A stretch of 64,000 nucleotides of DNA from Saprospiraceae bacterium (GTDB lineage: Bacteria; Bacteroidota; Bacteroidia; Chitinophagales; Saprospiraceae), in assembly GCA_030729925.1 (NCBI GenBank), contig JANQWK010000004.1, positions 66,514 through 130,513 of the forward strand. Direction: 5' to 3'. This document shows, piece by piece, positions 7,551 through 15,633 of this stretch. A program made the position numbers and the translations under genes. How positions within the stretch are numbered: position 1 is the first letter of the stretch; every line of letters begins with the position of its first letter. Under the pieces are notes generated by a model, which was given only the letters and a program-made list of their open reading frames with translations, did not search any database and had not been told where the DNA came from.

Positions 7551-8552
7551 CTAAGCGATTTGGGCGTTATTTTGCCGAAGGGGTAAATTGATTATAAAGC
7601 GGGTGCCCGAGGGCAGATTGTCCAGTACGCTGATGCTGCCTTTGTGTGCGCGTACAATCTCTGCCACGATGTACAGACCCAAACCGGTACCTTTTGATTT
7701 GCGGGTATCTTCATTTCCGATTCGGTAGAACTTGGTGAAGATGCGCTTTTTTTCTTTGTCGGGGATGCCGTAGCCCTCATCCGCTACCACAATGTCGAGG
7801 TTTGAATCGCTGGGCTTCAGACTGATGAGCAACCGAGCATTTTCCGGAGCGTATTTCAGCCCATTTTCGATTAGATTGGTCATGATGGAGGTGATGCCAG
7901 TCTTATCGGCCACCATGGATATGGTCGCAGCGTCACACTGCAATTGAATATTTTTACCAGGATAGTTTTGGAGGATATCCTGGATCAGGCTGCAAAGTTC
8001 AACCATCTCCAGGTTGGGCTGATAGGCCGTTTCGAGTCGCGCAGACAGCAACAAATCATTGACCAGGGCAAGCAGCCTCTCCGTCTCCTTCAACCCATTG
8101 CGACTGAGACTACGAATAGTGTCCTCCGGCAGGGTGCGTTTGATGAAGGTATCCAGTACCAGTCGGATAGTAGCAATCGGCGATTTCAGCTCGTGGGTGA
8201 TCGAGAGGATAAAGTTTTTTTGCTGCTGCGCAGCCGTCATCTCCTTATAATAAGCCCGGTTAATCAGCCAGATGCCGATCATCAAACTAATTACAAAGAA
8301 AAGACCCTCGCCCAGAATCATCCATTCCTGTCGCTGAAAACGGCTTTTTAACTCCTGGAACAGCCGACTCTCTTCAAATTCATCACCGAGATCCGGATGC
8401 TCCAACTGGTATTGCAGTTGCAGCAAATCGGCCTTAGCCTGGAAGGTATCCCTGTTTTTTTGGTACAGGAGCACAGACCACCAGGCGAAGGCAAAGAGCA
8501 GGTAGATGATCACTACATTGGAAAGCAAGCGGATTTTTGTGTTCGTCTGCAT
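7551..8552 (-). CDS. Sensor histidine kinase
   Basis: A membrane-bound sensor kinase paired with the downstream response regulator. Two membrane segments (about 10-30 and 78-100) bracket a short periplasmic region of about 45 residues. The dimerisation domain has the phospho-accepting His in ILSITHELKSPIATIR. The ATPase domain has N-box NLIENGLKYAP, G1-box VADEGYGIP, and G2-box KGTGLGLYIV. The ATG at 8552 is chosen; the longer reading from a TTG at 8579 would overlap the probable promoter element. The tiny sensor region gives no ligand clue. Confidence 0.92.
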   Translation of the reverse strand: MQTNTKIRLLSNVVIIYLLFAFAWWSVLLYQKNRDTFQAKADLLQLQYQLEHPDLGDEFEESRLFQELKSRFQRQEWMILGEGLFFVISLMIGIWLINRAYYKEMTAAQQQKNFILSITHELKSPIATIRLVLDTFIKRTLPEDTIRSLSRNGLKETERLLALVNDLLLSARLETAYQPNLEMVELCSLIQDILQNYPGKNIQLQCDAATISMVADKTGITSIMTNLIENGLKYAPENARLLISLKPSDSNLDIVVADEGYGIPDKEKKRIFTKFYRIGNEDTRKSKGTGLGLYIVAEIVRAHKGSISVLDNLPSGTRFIINLPLRQNNAQIA

Positions 8553-8576
8553 AGACCGTTTCCGTTTTTCTAATAC

Positions 8577-8584
8577 CAAATGTA
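8577..8584 (-). promoter_or_regulatory. -7 element of the two-component operon
   Basis: On the minus strand this reads TACATTTG, an exact TAnnTTTG. It sits 24 bp upstream of the kinase ATG at 8552. No clear -33 TTG lies at the right distance. Confidence 0.45.
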
Positions 8585-8627
8585 GGCAAATCCCTTTTTG
8601 TCGGCACGATTGCCGATAAGCCGCAGG

Positions 8628-9092
8628 CTAAAAATTAAAAATTTTGCGGATCGCCTTTTCCCGATAGGTGAAAATCTGATTTATCCGGCCTTCCACAAAC
8701 AGCTTATCTGCAATAGTGCCAATAAAACCATAAGGCACCTTGTAGTGCAGGATGTCTTTCATCTGCACCCCATTGTCCACCTCGGCAAAGTGGTGCTGGT
8801 GGTGCCACAGGGCGTAGGGGCCAAATCGTTGCTCGTCAATAAAATAAACCCTGTCCCTGACATGCGTGATCTCAGTCGTCCAGTCCATTTTGACACCCGG
8901 AAAAGGACTCACCTTATACTGTATGATCATACCCTGATACATGGGTTGCTGCGGATCCAACTTCGTCAGGATCTGAAACGACATATCCTCCGGCGTGATG
9001 GCGTCCAGGTTTTCAGGTCTGGAAAAAAAATGCCAAACTTCATCCAAAGGCCTCGGAATAAAGCTTTCCCATTCCTTACATTTAATATTCAT
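8628..9092 (-). CDS. SRPBCC-family (START-like) ligand-binding protein
   Basis: A soluble 154-residue protein with the SRPBCC/polyketide cyclase-like fold. The start WESFIPRPLDEVWHFFSRPENLDAITPEDM is characteristic of this subgroup (helix-grip fold, with P..VW.FFS.P.NL). Central strands include YKVSPFPGVKMDWTTEI and the C-terminal helix follows VPYGFIGTIADKLFVEGRI. Homologues are of unknown function and bind hydrophobic ligands. It is monocistronic, facing the same way as the two-component system. Confidence 0.85.
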   Translation of the reverse strand: MNIKCKEWESFIPRPLDEVWHFFSRPENLDAITPEDMSFQILTKLDPQQPMYQGMIIQYKVSPFPGVKMDWTTEITHVRDRVYFIDEQRFGPYALWHHQHHFAEVDNGVQMKDILHYKVPYGFIGTIADKLFVEGRINQIFTYREKAIRKIFNF

Positions 9093-9357
9093 GATTATTT
9101 TTTTTCGAAAACCATTTTTGGCATCATTATTGATTTATACCTGTCGTACATAAAATTGATTTTTCTGCGAATTGTTCAGCCAGATCATCACCCTGGCCCA
9201 GATTTGCAGCAAATGTTTTCATAGCTGTTGATTATCAAACTTATAAATTTTTGCTTATGCGTGTCAAAATAGGCAATTTGTCAAAATTATTGATATTAGA
9301 TAAATTTATATCTATTTTTTACCCTAAATCGGGTATAGATAAAAAAAGCTTAAGGTC

Positions 9358-9365
9358 TATATTTG
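9358..9365 (+). promoter_or_regulatory. Candidate -7 element in gene-poor region
   Basis: An exact TATATTTG within an AT-rich stretch that also carries short dyads (TATAGAT/ATCTATA-like near 9290-9340). It lies 59 nt before a 39-codon ORF. There is no good -33 TTG. Confidence 0.3.
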
Positions 9366-9423
9366 TTCCGTCGGAAGTTATACCGGCAAATAGAAATCAG
9401 TTATCCCTTAAACCGTACATCCC

Positions 9424-9543
9424 ATGACATTGAAATTAAACTTTTCTATGGACGACCCTCCGTGTTGTTCATTGGCTTCAAGCCAGTCAAATTTAAATTT
9501 TCCCTACGTAAAGCAACAGTTTTCAAAATTTTTTAGTCGTTAA
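9424..9543 (+). CDS. Possible small protein (39 aa)
   Basis: A short ORF starting MTLKLNFSMDDPPCCS and ending KFFSR, with an adjacent cysteine pair at residues 14-15. It lies in a 1.1-kb region without other genes and downstream of a TATATTTG -7 element (9358). It resembles no family I know. It could be a leader peptide or a chance ORF; no ribosome binding site is evident. Confidence 0.25.
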   Translation: MTLKLNFSMDDPPCCSLASSQSNLNFPYVKQQFSKFFSR

Positions 9544-9742
9544 ATTTTTTGTCCCGTTTTGGTCACGCCTCTTTTTTGTCGTTGATCATTTTCGGGTCGG
9601 TATTGGAGTATTTGTACTCAAACAGATGGTTTTTCCAGGATCGTGGTGTATGACTGCTATTCCTACCTATTCTTTGTGCAACAAAGCAAATGGGAACGGC
9701 TGAGGTTTGAATAATCCTGATAAATATCTGTTTGTCAATAGG

Positions 9743-10017
9743 TTGAAAAAATAGACTCAAATATATATTGGTTTTTGGTCTTTTAATTCCCCGCTGTAAG
9801 CAAGTGAGGGAAGCTGGCTGGGTTATGTCTTGGCCGGAACAAGAAATAGTTGGGGGCTACGGCAAAAGATTTTCGGTGAGTGACAACAAAACAGGGTATA
9901 TCCCCTATGATTACACAATTTGGCCGTAGCACTCCCAACTTCACAGGAAGGTAAATTTGTTAAGGGTTTCTCATACAGGACTGAAGGTGGAGGGACTATC
10001 CCTCCGCCCTTTTTTTT
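9743..10017 (+). ncRNA. Putative structured RNA with strong terminator
   Basis: From a likely promoter (TTG 9743-9745, 18 bp, TATATTGG 9764-9771) to a terminator at 9986-10017 there is no credible ORF but a long-range stem: AGTTGGG (9848-9854) plus CTACGGC (9857-9863) pair with GCCGTAG (9923-9929) plus CCCAACT (9934-9940), enclosing about 60 nt. A smaller stem (CTGGC with GCCGG, near 9814-9837) lies upstream. The length (about 230 nt) and the long interrupted stem resemble a 6S-like RNA, but I find no sequence signature to prove it. tmRNA, SRP RNA and RNase P motifs are absent. Confidence 0.5.
9986..10017 (+). terminator. Rho-independent terminator
   Basis: GGTGGAGGG (9986-9994) pairs with CCCTCCGCC (10000-10008; one G.U) around ACTAT and is followed by eight T residues. 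No protein gene precedes it on this strand, so it implies a non-coding transcript. Confidence 0.85.
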
Positions 10018-10131
10018 CACAGGTACCTTGTCGCCACGTATCCGGGTCTGTTTTAAAGCTCCGGATAGATGCTAACAGGTGTTATAGTGATCCATTTCGA
10101 TAAAAGTGGCCATGAGCCACTTTTATTTTTT
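10018..10131 (+). ncRNA. Possible second small RNA in tandem
   Basis: Directly after the first terminator lies a stretch of about 110 nt with its own hairpin (ATCCGG near 10040 with CCGGAT near 10061) and a second complete terminator at 10102-10131. No ORF is present. It may be a separate small RNA or a read-through product of the first one. Confidence 0.35.
10102..10131 (+). terminator. Rho-independent terminator
   Basis: AAAAGTGGC (10102-10110) pairs with GCCACTTTT (10116-10124) around a 5-nt loop and runs into ATTTTTTT. It insulates the gene at 10226 from upstream transcription. Confidence 0.8.
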
Positions 10132-10225
10132 TATGCACATCCCATCTCAATCCTTGTCTTTTTCGGGGGCTTCTTCATAACTTCGGAGTTTTGAATCTGA
10201 TTTTTTACTGCTCAAATCAACCCCT

Positions 10226-10582
10226 ATGTCACTGGTTCAAGACTTTAACGCCTATCGGGCAAAGATGAACGACAAGCTCCTTGCCGAAGACAACAAGGTG
10301 CTGAAACGATTTTTCAATTTGGATACCAATACGTATCAGGATGGGGCGCTGAGTGCCAAGGTAAAGGAATTACTGGGCTTGGTTGCTTCTATGGTACTCC
10401 GCTGCGACGATTGCGTCCGCTATCACCTCGGGACTTGTTACGAACTGGGCGTGACGCGGGCGGAGTTGTTTGAGGTTTTTGCCATCGCCAATTTGGTGGG
10501 CGGTTCTATTTGTATTCCCCATACCCGCCGAGCCCTGGAATACTGGGAGGCATTGGAAGCAGAAACAAGTCAACAGGCATAA
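10226..10582 (+). CDS. Carboxymuconolactone decarboxylase/AhpD-like protein
   Basis: A small all-helical protein of 118 residues in the CMD/AhpD superfamily. The central helix carries the redox motif CDDCVRYHL (C-x2-C-x3-H, near 58-66), the peroxidase/disulfide-reductase active-site arrangement of AhpD-like proteins. The following FAIANLVGGSICIPHTRRALE is typical of the family. Likely a thiol-dependent peroxidase or disulfide exchange protein; the physiological partner is unknown. The helicase gene follows after 24 nt, so the two may be cotranscribed. Confidence 0.87.
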   Translation: MSLVQDFNAYRAKMNDKLLAEDNKVLKRFFNLDTNTYQDGALSAKVKELLGLVASMVLRCDDCVRYHLGTCYELGVTRAELFEVFAIANLVGGSICIPHTRRALEYWEALEAETSQQA

Positions 10583-10606
10583 TTTTTTTTCAGAAAATAA
10601 GGAATC

Positions 10607-12889
10607 TTGAATTTTTTAAACGAACTCAACGATATCCAAAGGGAGGCGGTCGTGGCAAACGATGGTCCCGTGCTGGTGGTCGCAGGCCCCGGTTCGGGGA
10701 AAACGCGTGTACTGACCTACCGCATTGCGTGGTTGCTGGCGGAAGATAAGGCAAAAGCAGACGAAATTTTGGCCCTGACTTTCACCAACAAAGCCGCTCG
10801 CGAGATGAAAGAGCGGATTCAAAGGGTGGCAGGGGAAAGCGCAGGCCGACTCTGGGCGGGTACGTTTCACTCGATTTTTGCGCGCATTCTTCGCACAGAG
10901 GCTGCTCATATCGGCTATCCCACTAATTTTACGGTGTATGATACCGATGATACCAAGAGCTTGCTTTCCACGATCATCAAAGAGATGAATCTCCCCCGGG
11001 AACAGTACAATGTGAATGGGGTGCGCGCACGTATTTCCTGGGCGAAGAGCAAACTGATTACGCCCAAGTTATATGTCGAGGACGAGGAGTTGCGCCGGGA
11101 GGACAAACAAAAGCAACAGCTGTATATCTACGAAATTTACGCCCGCTATACCGCCCGCTGCAAAATGGCAGGAGCTATGGATTTTGATGACCTGCTGTAC
11201 CGTACTTACGAGCTGCTGCAGACCAAACACCCTGAGACAAAGGAGTACTTTATTGCAGAGAAGTACCGCAATCGGTTCAAGTACATCCTGGTGGATGAGT
11301 TTCAGGATACGAATACCCTGCAGTACGCGATTATTCGAAAGCTGGTGAATCCCGAGAACCATAATATATATGTGGTAGGTGATGACGCACAGAGTATCTA
11401 CGGTTTTCGCGGAGCGACCATCCAAAATATCCTCGATTTTGAACAGGATTATAAGCCTTTCGGGATTAAAACGGTCAAATTGGTGCAGAATTACCGGTCC
11501 ACCGCCCCGATTGTTCAGGCGGCCAACCGCGTCATCGCTTTCAACCGACAGCAGATTCAAAAGCAGATTCGCTCGGAAAAAGGGGAGGGCCAAAAAATCC
11601 GGATTGTGAGGGCCATGACCGATGATGAGGAGGCCAGACGGGTGGTAGATGCGATCCTGGAACAAAAGAACCGCGATCACCTTCAAAATAAGGATATTGC
11701 TATCCTCTACCGGACAAATGCCCAGTCGCGGAGTTTTGAGGAAAACCTGCTGCGATACGATATTAAGTACAAGATTTTTGGCGGGGTTTCTTTCTACCAG
11801 CGAAAGGAAGTGAAGGATCTGATCGCTTACCTGCGCGTGGCGGTAAACCCGAAGGATGACGAGGCCTTGAAGCGGGTTATCAATTATCCGAAACGGGGTT
11901 TTGGAAAAACTTCCATGGACAAAATAGAGGCACTGGCAGCAGCTCAGCAACTGCCGTTCTGGGACGCTTTGGGGCTTGCTCAACTCGGCGGACGGATGGA
12001 GCAGACGGTGCTGGATTTTAAAAGTATTTTCAAGGAGGCCCACGAGAATATGGCCAATGCAGATGCAGCGGTGCTGGCTCGATCCATTGTACTGGAGTCG
12101 GGGCTTTTGCGCGAGCTAAAGGAAGATACGACACCCGAGGGCAAGTCTCGACTGGAAAATGTCAATGCGTTGCTGGATGGGATCCAGGCTTTTGTCGAAG
12201 ACGATACCCTGATTGATATCGAGACACTGCCGGATAAAACCCTGGCGACTTATCTACAGAACGTGGCTTTGATGACAGATATGGACAGCGATGAGTCGGA
12301 CCAGGACTACGTGACGCTGATGTCGGTCCACGCGGCAAAAGGACTTGAGTTTAAGTCAGTTTTTGTGGTGGGGATGGAGGAAGATCTTTTCCCGTCTTTT
12401 ATGTCCAAAGAGTCCCTGGATGCGGTGGACGAAGAGCGGCGGTTGTTCTACGTGGCGATTACCCGTGCCGAGCAACTGCTTACCCTGACCTATGCCAACA
12501 GCAGGTACCGTTTTGGGAAAATGCAATACAATTCACCCAGCCGCTTTTTGGAAGAGCTTCCTCTGGATCAAGTGGAAAATGCCGGACAGGTGTTTGGGGG
12601 GGAGCCTTCGGCGAAAAAAACGCCTACCGGGGCTTCTGTGAGTGGCAATTTCAGCAGGCGTACGGCTATCACGAATACAGTACCCAGGATTGATCCGGCT
12701 ACTTTTCAGCCGAGTCCTTCCGATGCCATCCAGGCAGGTATGGAGGTGTTGCACCTGAAGTTTGGAAAAGGGAAGGTGCTGCACATTGACGGGGGGGCTC
12801 AAAACAGAGTGGCTACCATTGTGTTTGAGGCATCCGGAGCGGAGGAAAAGCGGATTATGCTGAAGTTCGCAAAGTTGCAAATCCTCTGA
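10607..12889 (+). CDS. UvrD/PcrA-type ATP-dependent DNA helicase
   Basis: A superfamily 1A helicase of 760 residues that unwinds DNA 3' to 5' in repair and replication. The motifs appear in order: Q-motif LNDIQREAV, Walker A AGPGSGKTRVLTYRI, Ia TFTNKAAREMKERI, Walker B VDEFQDTN, III GDDAQSIYGFRGA, IV VQNYRST, V VTLMSVHAAKGLEF, and VI FYVAITRAEQLLTLTY. A C-terminal extension (about 640-760) carries the small PcrA/UvrD tail ending in VLHLKFGKGKV. The start must be TTG at 10607: no upstream or early in-frame ATG exists and AAGGA precedes it. queG begins 1 nt after its stop. Confidence 0.94.
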   Translation: MNFLNELNDIQREAVVANDGPVLVVAGPGSGKTRVLTYRIAWLLAEDKAKADEILALTFTNKAAREMKERIQRVAGESAGRLWAGTFHSIFARILRTEAAHIGYPTNFTVYDTDDTKSLLSTIIKEMNLPREQYNVNGVRARISWAKSKLITPKLYVEDEELRREDKQKQQLYIYEIYARYTARCKMAGAMDFDDLLYRTYELLQTKHPETKEYFIAEKYRNRFKYILVDEFQDTNTLQYAIIRKLVNPENHNIYVVGDDAQSIYGFRGATIQNILDFEQDYKPFGIKTVKLVQNYRSTAPIVQAANRVIAFNRQQIQKQIRSEKGEGQKIRIVRAMTDDEEARRVVDAILEQKNRDHLQNKDIAILYRTNAQSRSFEENLLRYDIKYKIFGGVSFYQRKEVKDLIAYLRVAVNPKDDEALKRVINYPKRGFGKTSMDKIEALAAAQQLPFWDALGLAQLGGRMEQTVLDFKSIFKEAHENMANADAAVLARSIVLESGLLRELKEDTTPEGKSRLENVNALLDGIQAFVEDDTLIDIETLPDKTLATYLQNVALMTDMDSDESDQDYVTLMSVHAAKGLEFKSVFVVGMEEDLFPSFMSKESLDAVDEERRLFYVAITRAEQLLTLTYANSRYRFGKMQYNSPSRFLEELPLDQVENAGQVFGGEPSAKKTPTGASVSGNFSRRTAITNTVPRIDPATFQPSPSDAIQAGMEVLHLKFGKGKVLHIDGGAQNRVATIVFEASGAEEKRIMLKFAKLQIL

Positions 12890-12890
12890 T

Positions 12891-13844
12891 ATGGACCTGA
12901 AGGAGCGGACGCATTGGCTAAAGTCGGCCGCAGCAACGCTTGGATTTGCGTTTGTGGGGATTTCCAAAGCGGAATCGCTGGATGAGGAGGCAAGGTACTT
13001 GGAAAAGTGGCTCGCAGCCGGCCATCAGGGCAATATGGGGTACATGGAGCGGAATTTCGACAAGCGCATTGATCCCCGCAAATTGGTGCCGGGAGCACGC
13101 TCGGTGATTAGTTTGATGTATAATTATTATACTCCCGACAAACCTGCAGATCCCGATGCTCCCAAAATGGCTACTTATGCCTATGGCGCAGATTATCACC
13201 ATGTGATTAAAGCCAAGCTTCGCACGCTGATGGCGGGACTACAGGAACAAACGGGTGCTTTTGAAGGGCGTTGTTTTGTGGACAGCGCTCCCGTGATGGA
13301 GCGGGATTGGGCTAAACGCAGCGGTCTGGGCTGGATGGGGAAGAATACCCTGCTGATTCACCCCCGCGCAGGATCCTTCTTTTTTCTGGCAGAGATTATC
13401 CTGGACTTGGATTTTGAGTACGATGGCCCGATCAAAGATTATTGCGGGACCTGCAGGCGTTGTATAGAGGCTTGTCCAACCGGTGCTATTGCTCCCGGCG
13501 GATACCAATTGGATGCCAGCAAGTGTATTTCCTATTTTACCATCGAATACAGGGAGGAGCTGATCCCGGATGCTTTTCAGGGCCAGTTTGAAAATTGGAT
13601 GTTCGGTTGCGATATCTGTCAGGATGTTTGTCCCTGGAATCGCTTTTCTACCCGCCACCAGGAGCCGGAGTTTGAGCCGAAAGCCGAGCTGTTGCAGCTT
13701 CGCCAGTCAGACTGGATCGAACTTACCGAGGAAATATTTGGCCGCTTGTTCCGACACACAGCAGTCGAGCGAACCGGATTCAAGGGCTTGCAACGCAATA
13801 TTCGCTTTTTGCAGCTTCCTGCACCCGAAGCGACAAAGGAGTAA
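12891..13844 (+). CDS. queG: Epoxyqueuosine reductase
   Basis: A cobalamin- and Fe-S-dependent enzyme that reduces epoxyqueuosine to queuosine in the tRNA wobble position. It has the N-terminal GFAFVGIS and GNMGYMERN segments, the catalytic region SAPVMERDWAKRSGLGWMGKNT, and two 4Fe-4S clusters from CGTCRRCIEACPTGAI and CGDICQDVCP-type (FGCDICQDVCPWN) motifs, plus CISYFTIEYR between them. At 317 residues it has the length of the shorter QueG forms lacking the C-terminal HEAT repeats. It follows the helicase by 1 nt and precedes the lipoprotein by 3 nt. Confidence 0.95.
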   Translation: MDLKERTHWLKSAAATLGFAFVGISKAESLDEEARYLEKWLAAGHQGNMGYMERNFDKRIDPRKLVPGARSVISLMYNYYTPDKPADPDAPKMATYAYGADYHHVIKAKLRTLMAGLQEQTGAFEGRCFVDSAPVMERDWAKRSGLGWMGKNTLLIHPRAGSFFFLAEIILDLDFEYDGPIKDYCGTCRRCIEACPTGAIAPGGYQLDASKCISYFTIEYREELIPDAFQGQFENWMFGCDICQDVCPWNRFSTRHQEPEFEPKAELLQLRQSDWIELTEEIFGRLFRHTAVERTGFKGLQRNIRFLQLPAPEATKE

Positions 13845-13847
13845 ACC

Positions 13848-14399
13848 ATGAAGCAACTGGTGATCCTAATCGGCTTGTTTGTTGTAGGGATGGCCTGTCA
13901 GCCTGATTTACAGGATGCTTTTGTACTGGAAAAGGGTGATGTTTATGTGCTGGGCAGTTCTTGGTCTGTTGATGGGAGCCTGCCTTCTTCGCGTTTGTTT
14001 TCTGCTTTGATGCACAGACGAACAGGAGCCCGCGTAGTACATCTCGGCATTGCAGGGGAGTCGGCAGATCTGACATTAGCGCGACTGTCGCGCTTGTCTT
14101 ACCCCATGCCTGCACTGATCATTATCGAAGCGGAAGGGTATGTACAGCCTGAAAAATCCGATCTGTCGGGATTTTTGTCGGAGCTGAGAAGGCTTTTTCC
14201 GGAGGTACCCTTGTGCATCCTGTATCTGAACAAGATTCCGGAGGCACACAAGCGATCCGCACAGGACTTGGACAACCTTACCTGGATTGATCTGCACAAG
14301 GTGCGGCAAGAATGGTCGGACAAAAAGCCGATATCCGGCAATGGGCGCTTTCACCAATACCTGGCGGACTATTTGTCGGATAAGTTTTTAGTCCACTGA
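13848..14399 (+). CDS. Lipoprotein with degenerate SGNH-hydrolase fold
   Basis: A 183-residue putative lipoprotein: hydrophobic N-terminus and lipobox VVGMAC with Cys17. The rest resembles TesA-like SGNH hydrolases: block I appears as YVLGSSWS (GDSL become GSSW, candidate Ser38), block II as LGIAGESADLTLARL (TesA-like G-x-S-G-D become AGES), block III is replaced by IIIEAEGY instead of GGND, and a C-terminal FHQYLADYL matches the HPN region without the Asp. Function is therefore doubtful: an inactive or re-purposed relative. The RBS AAGGAG precedes the ATG, and it closes the queG operon, overlapping the convergent gene by 12 bp. Confidence 0.7.
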   Translation: MKQLVILIGLFVVGMACQPDLQDAFVLEKGDVYVLGSSWSVDGSLPSSRLFSALMHRRTGARVVHLGIAGESADLTLARLSRLSYPMPALIIIEAEGYVQPEKSDLSGFLSELRRLFPEVPLCILYLNKIPEAHKRSAQDLDNLTWIDLHKVRQEWSDKKPISGNGRFHQYLADYLSDKFLVH

Positions 14400-15524
14400 T
14401 TCCTGAAAAAATTGCCAGGCAGTCTGTGCGATTTGCGCGGTCCATTGCTCTACCAACCGGCTTCCCGCTGCGGGATCAACTACCTTGTCGAGAAAAGCCT
14501 CATATCGGAGCACGTGTTGCAAATTGCGCGCAACCCTCCTGCTAAACTCAGTTCCGTCGAGGTTTTCCCGGATGTCTGAGGGCAATACCAGCAAGCGTTG
14601 TACGCCGCCCATTACGGCCGACATGCTTTGCGTGGAGGCAGTGATCATATTTTGGTAGCTGTCAAGATCCAGGCTGTCGGGATTTTGGAATGCCGTGATG
14701 GGGGCTTGTTGGGGAGCCATTCCCCTGGCCTGCAGGTAATTGGCCCAAAGGATATGAAAAGCTCGGATGCTGGCGAGTTCGAGGAAAAAATCACGCCCTG
14801 AAGGCCAGAAAAAGTGCATTGCCCCGATAGACAAGGCAGGGTCAACGCCCGCTCGATGGAGTACACGGGTAACTTCCTCTGCCTGCAACAAAAGGGTAGC
14901 CAGTTGCCGGGTAGGGGTCAGGATCCCATCAGTCCGGCTGAATGCCATGATTTTAGATCCGGGAAAGATATTGCAGAAGCGGCAGCTGTCTGCCAATTGA
15001 TCTATATAGCCTGCTTGGATCCACTGCAAGGCATCTATACCCCACAAAACGGATAGTCCGGCTGCCGGGTAGCTGCTTGTCAGGTGTGTTTGCAAGGCTT
15101 CAAAGTTGTGCCACTGATCCGCGACACTGCCGGTGCAGGTCACCTGCAACTGGATCATATCGAGGTGGATGCCCTTGAGAAAAAGCGCAAAGTCTGCAAC
15201 TTCCCAGCGATGAGGTAGTACTATCCATATACATTCGGCTCCTCCTGTCAGGGCCTCCATAGCCAGACCATGCGCCTGCACAGGGTCGGCCGACAAAATT
15301 TGTACCGTAACCGCCCAGTTGTTATCGCTGCGCCCCTGATTCAAAGGCCCGGGAACTTCCTTTGGCCCAAGATCGGGATGGATATAGGGACTCATCCGCA
15401 ATCCGGGCTCCGGTTCCGTGAAAAGCGATTCGAAAGATTTGCCTCGCAGCTCAGCCTCGAGCTTCGCTTTCCAGGTTTCAAAAGATACCGGCGGGAACGC
15501 CGAAAACAATTGTGCTGTTGACAT
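14388..15524 (-). CDS. Methylmalonyl-CoA mutase family protein (small subunit-like)
   Basis: A 378-residue protein homologous to the N-terminal TIM-barrel domain of the methylmalonyl-CoA mutase small subunit (MutA). Recognisable parts are FPPVSFETWKAKLEAEL at the N-terminus, SGAMHFFWPSGRDFFLELASIRAFHILW-type region (about 240-265), and FSRRVARNLQHVLRYEAFLDKVVDPAAGS near the C-terminus. The cobalamin-binding domain of full small subunits is missing and no large subunit (MutB) lies next to it. It is probably a structural partner of a MutB encoded elsewhere. The gene is monocistronic and convergent with the lipoprotein. Confidence 0.85.
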   Translation of the reverse strand: MSTAQLFSAFPPVSFETWKAKLEAELRGKSFESLFTEPEPGLRMSPYIHPDLGPKEVPGPLNQGRSDNNWAVTVQILSADPVQAHGLAMEALTGGAECIWIVLPHRWEVADFALFLKGIHLDMIQLQVTCTGSVADQWHNFEALQTHLTSSYPAAGLSVLWGIDALQWIQAGYIDQLADSCRFCNIFPGSKIMAFSRTDGILTPTRQLATLLLQAEEVTRVLHRAGVDPALSIGAMHFFWPSGRDFFLELASIRAFHILWANYLQARGMAPQQAPITAFQNPDSLDLDSYQNMITASTQSMSAVMGGVQRLLVLPSDIRENLDGTEFSRRVARNLQHVLRYEAFLDKVVDPAAGSRLVEQWTAQIAQTAWQFFQESVD

Positions 15525-15633
15525 ACCGTGCGGAATTGAAAATTCAGTCCTTAAATTTAGGGAATACTTTGAACTTTGCAGGAAGGAACTGCCCTTCTTA
15601 TTCCTGAACAGGCCATCAAAAAAATAGTTGCCT

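Noticed and set aside
9563..10020. Two minus-strand frames of about 65 codons
   Set aside because: They run against two strong plus-strand terminators and through the RNA-like stem; no start signals or family match.
11069..12043. 324-codon minus-strand reading frame opposite the helicase
   Set aside because: Antisense shadow of the UvrD/PcrA-type gene.
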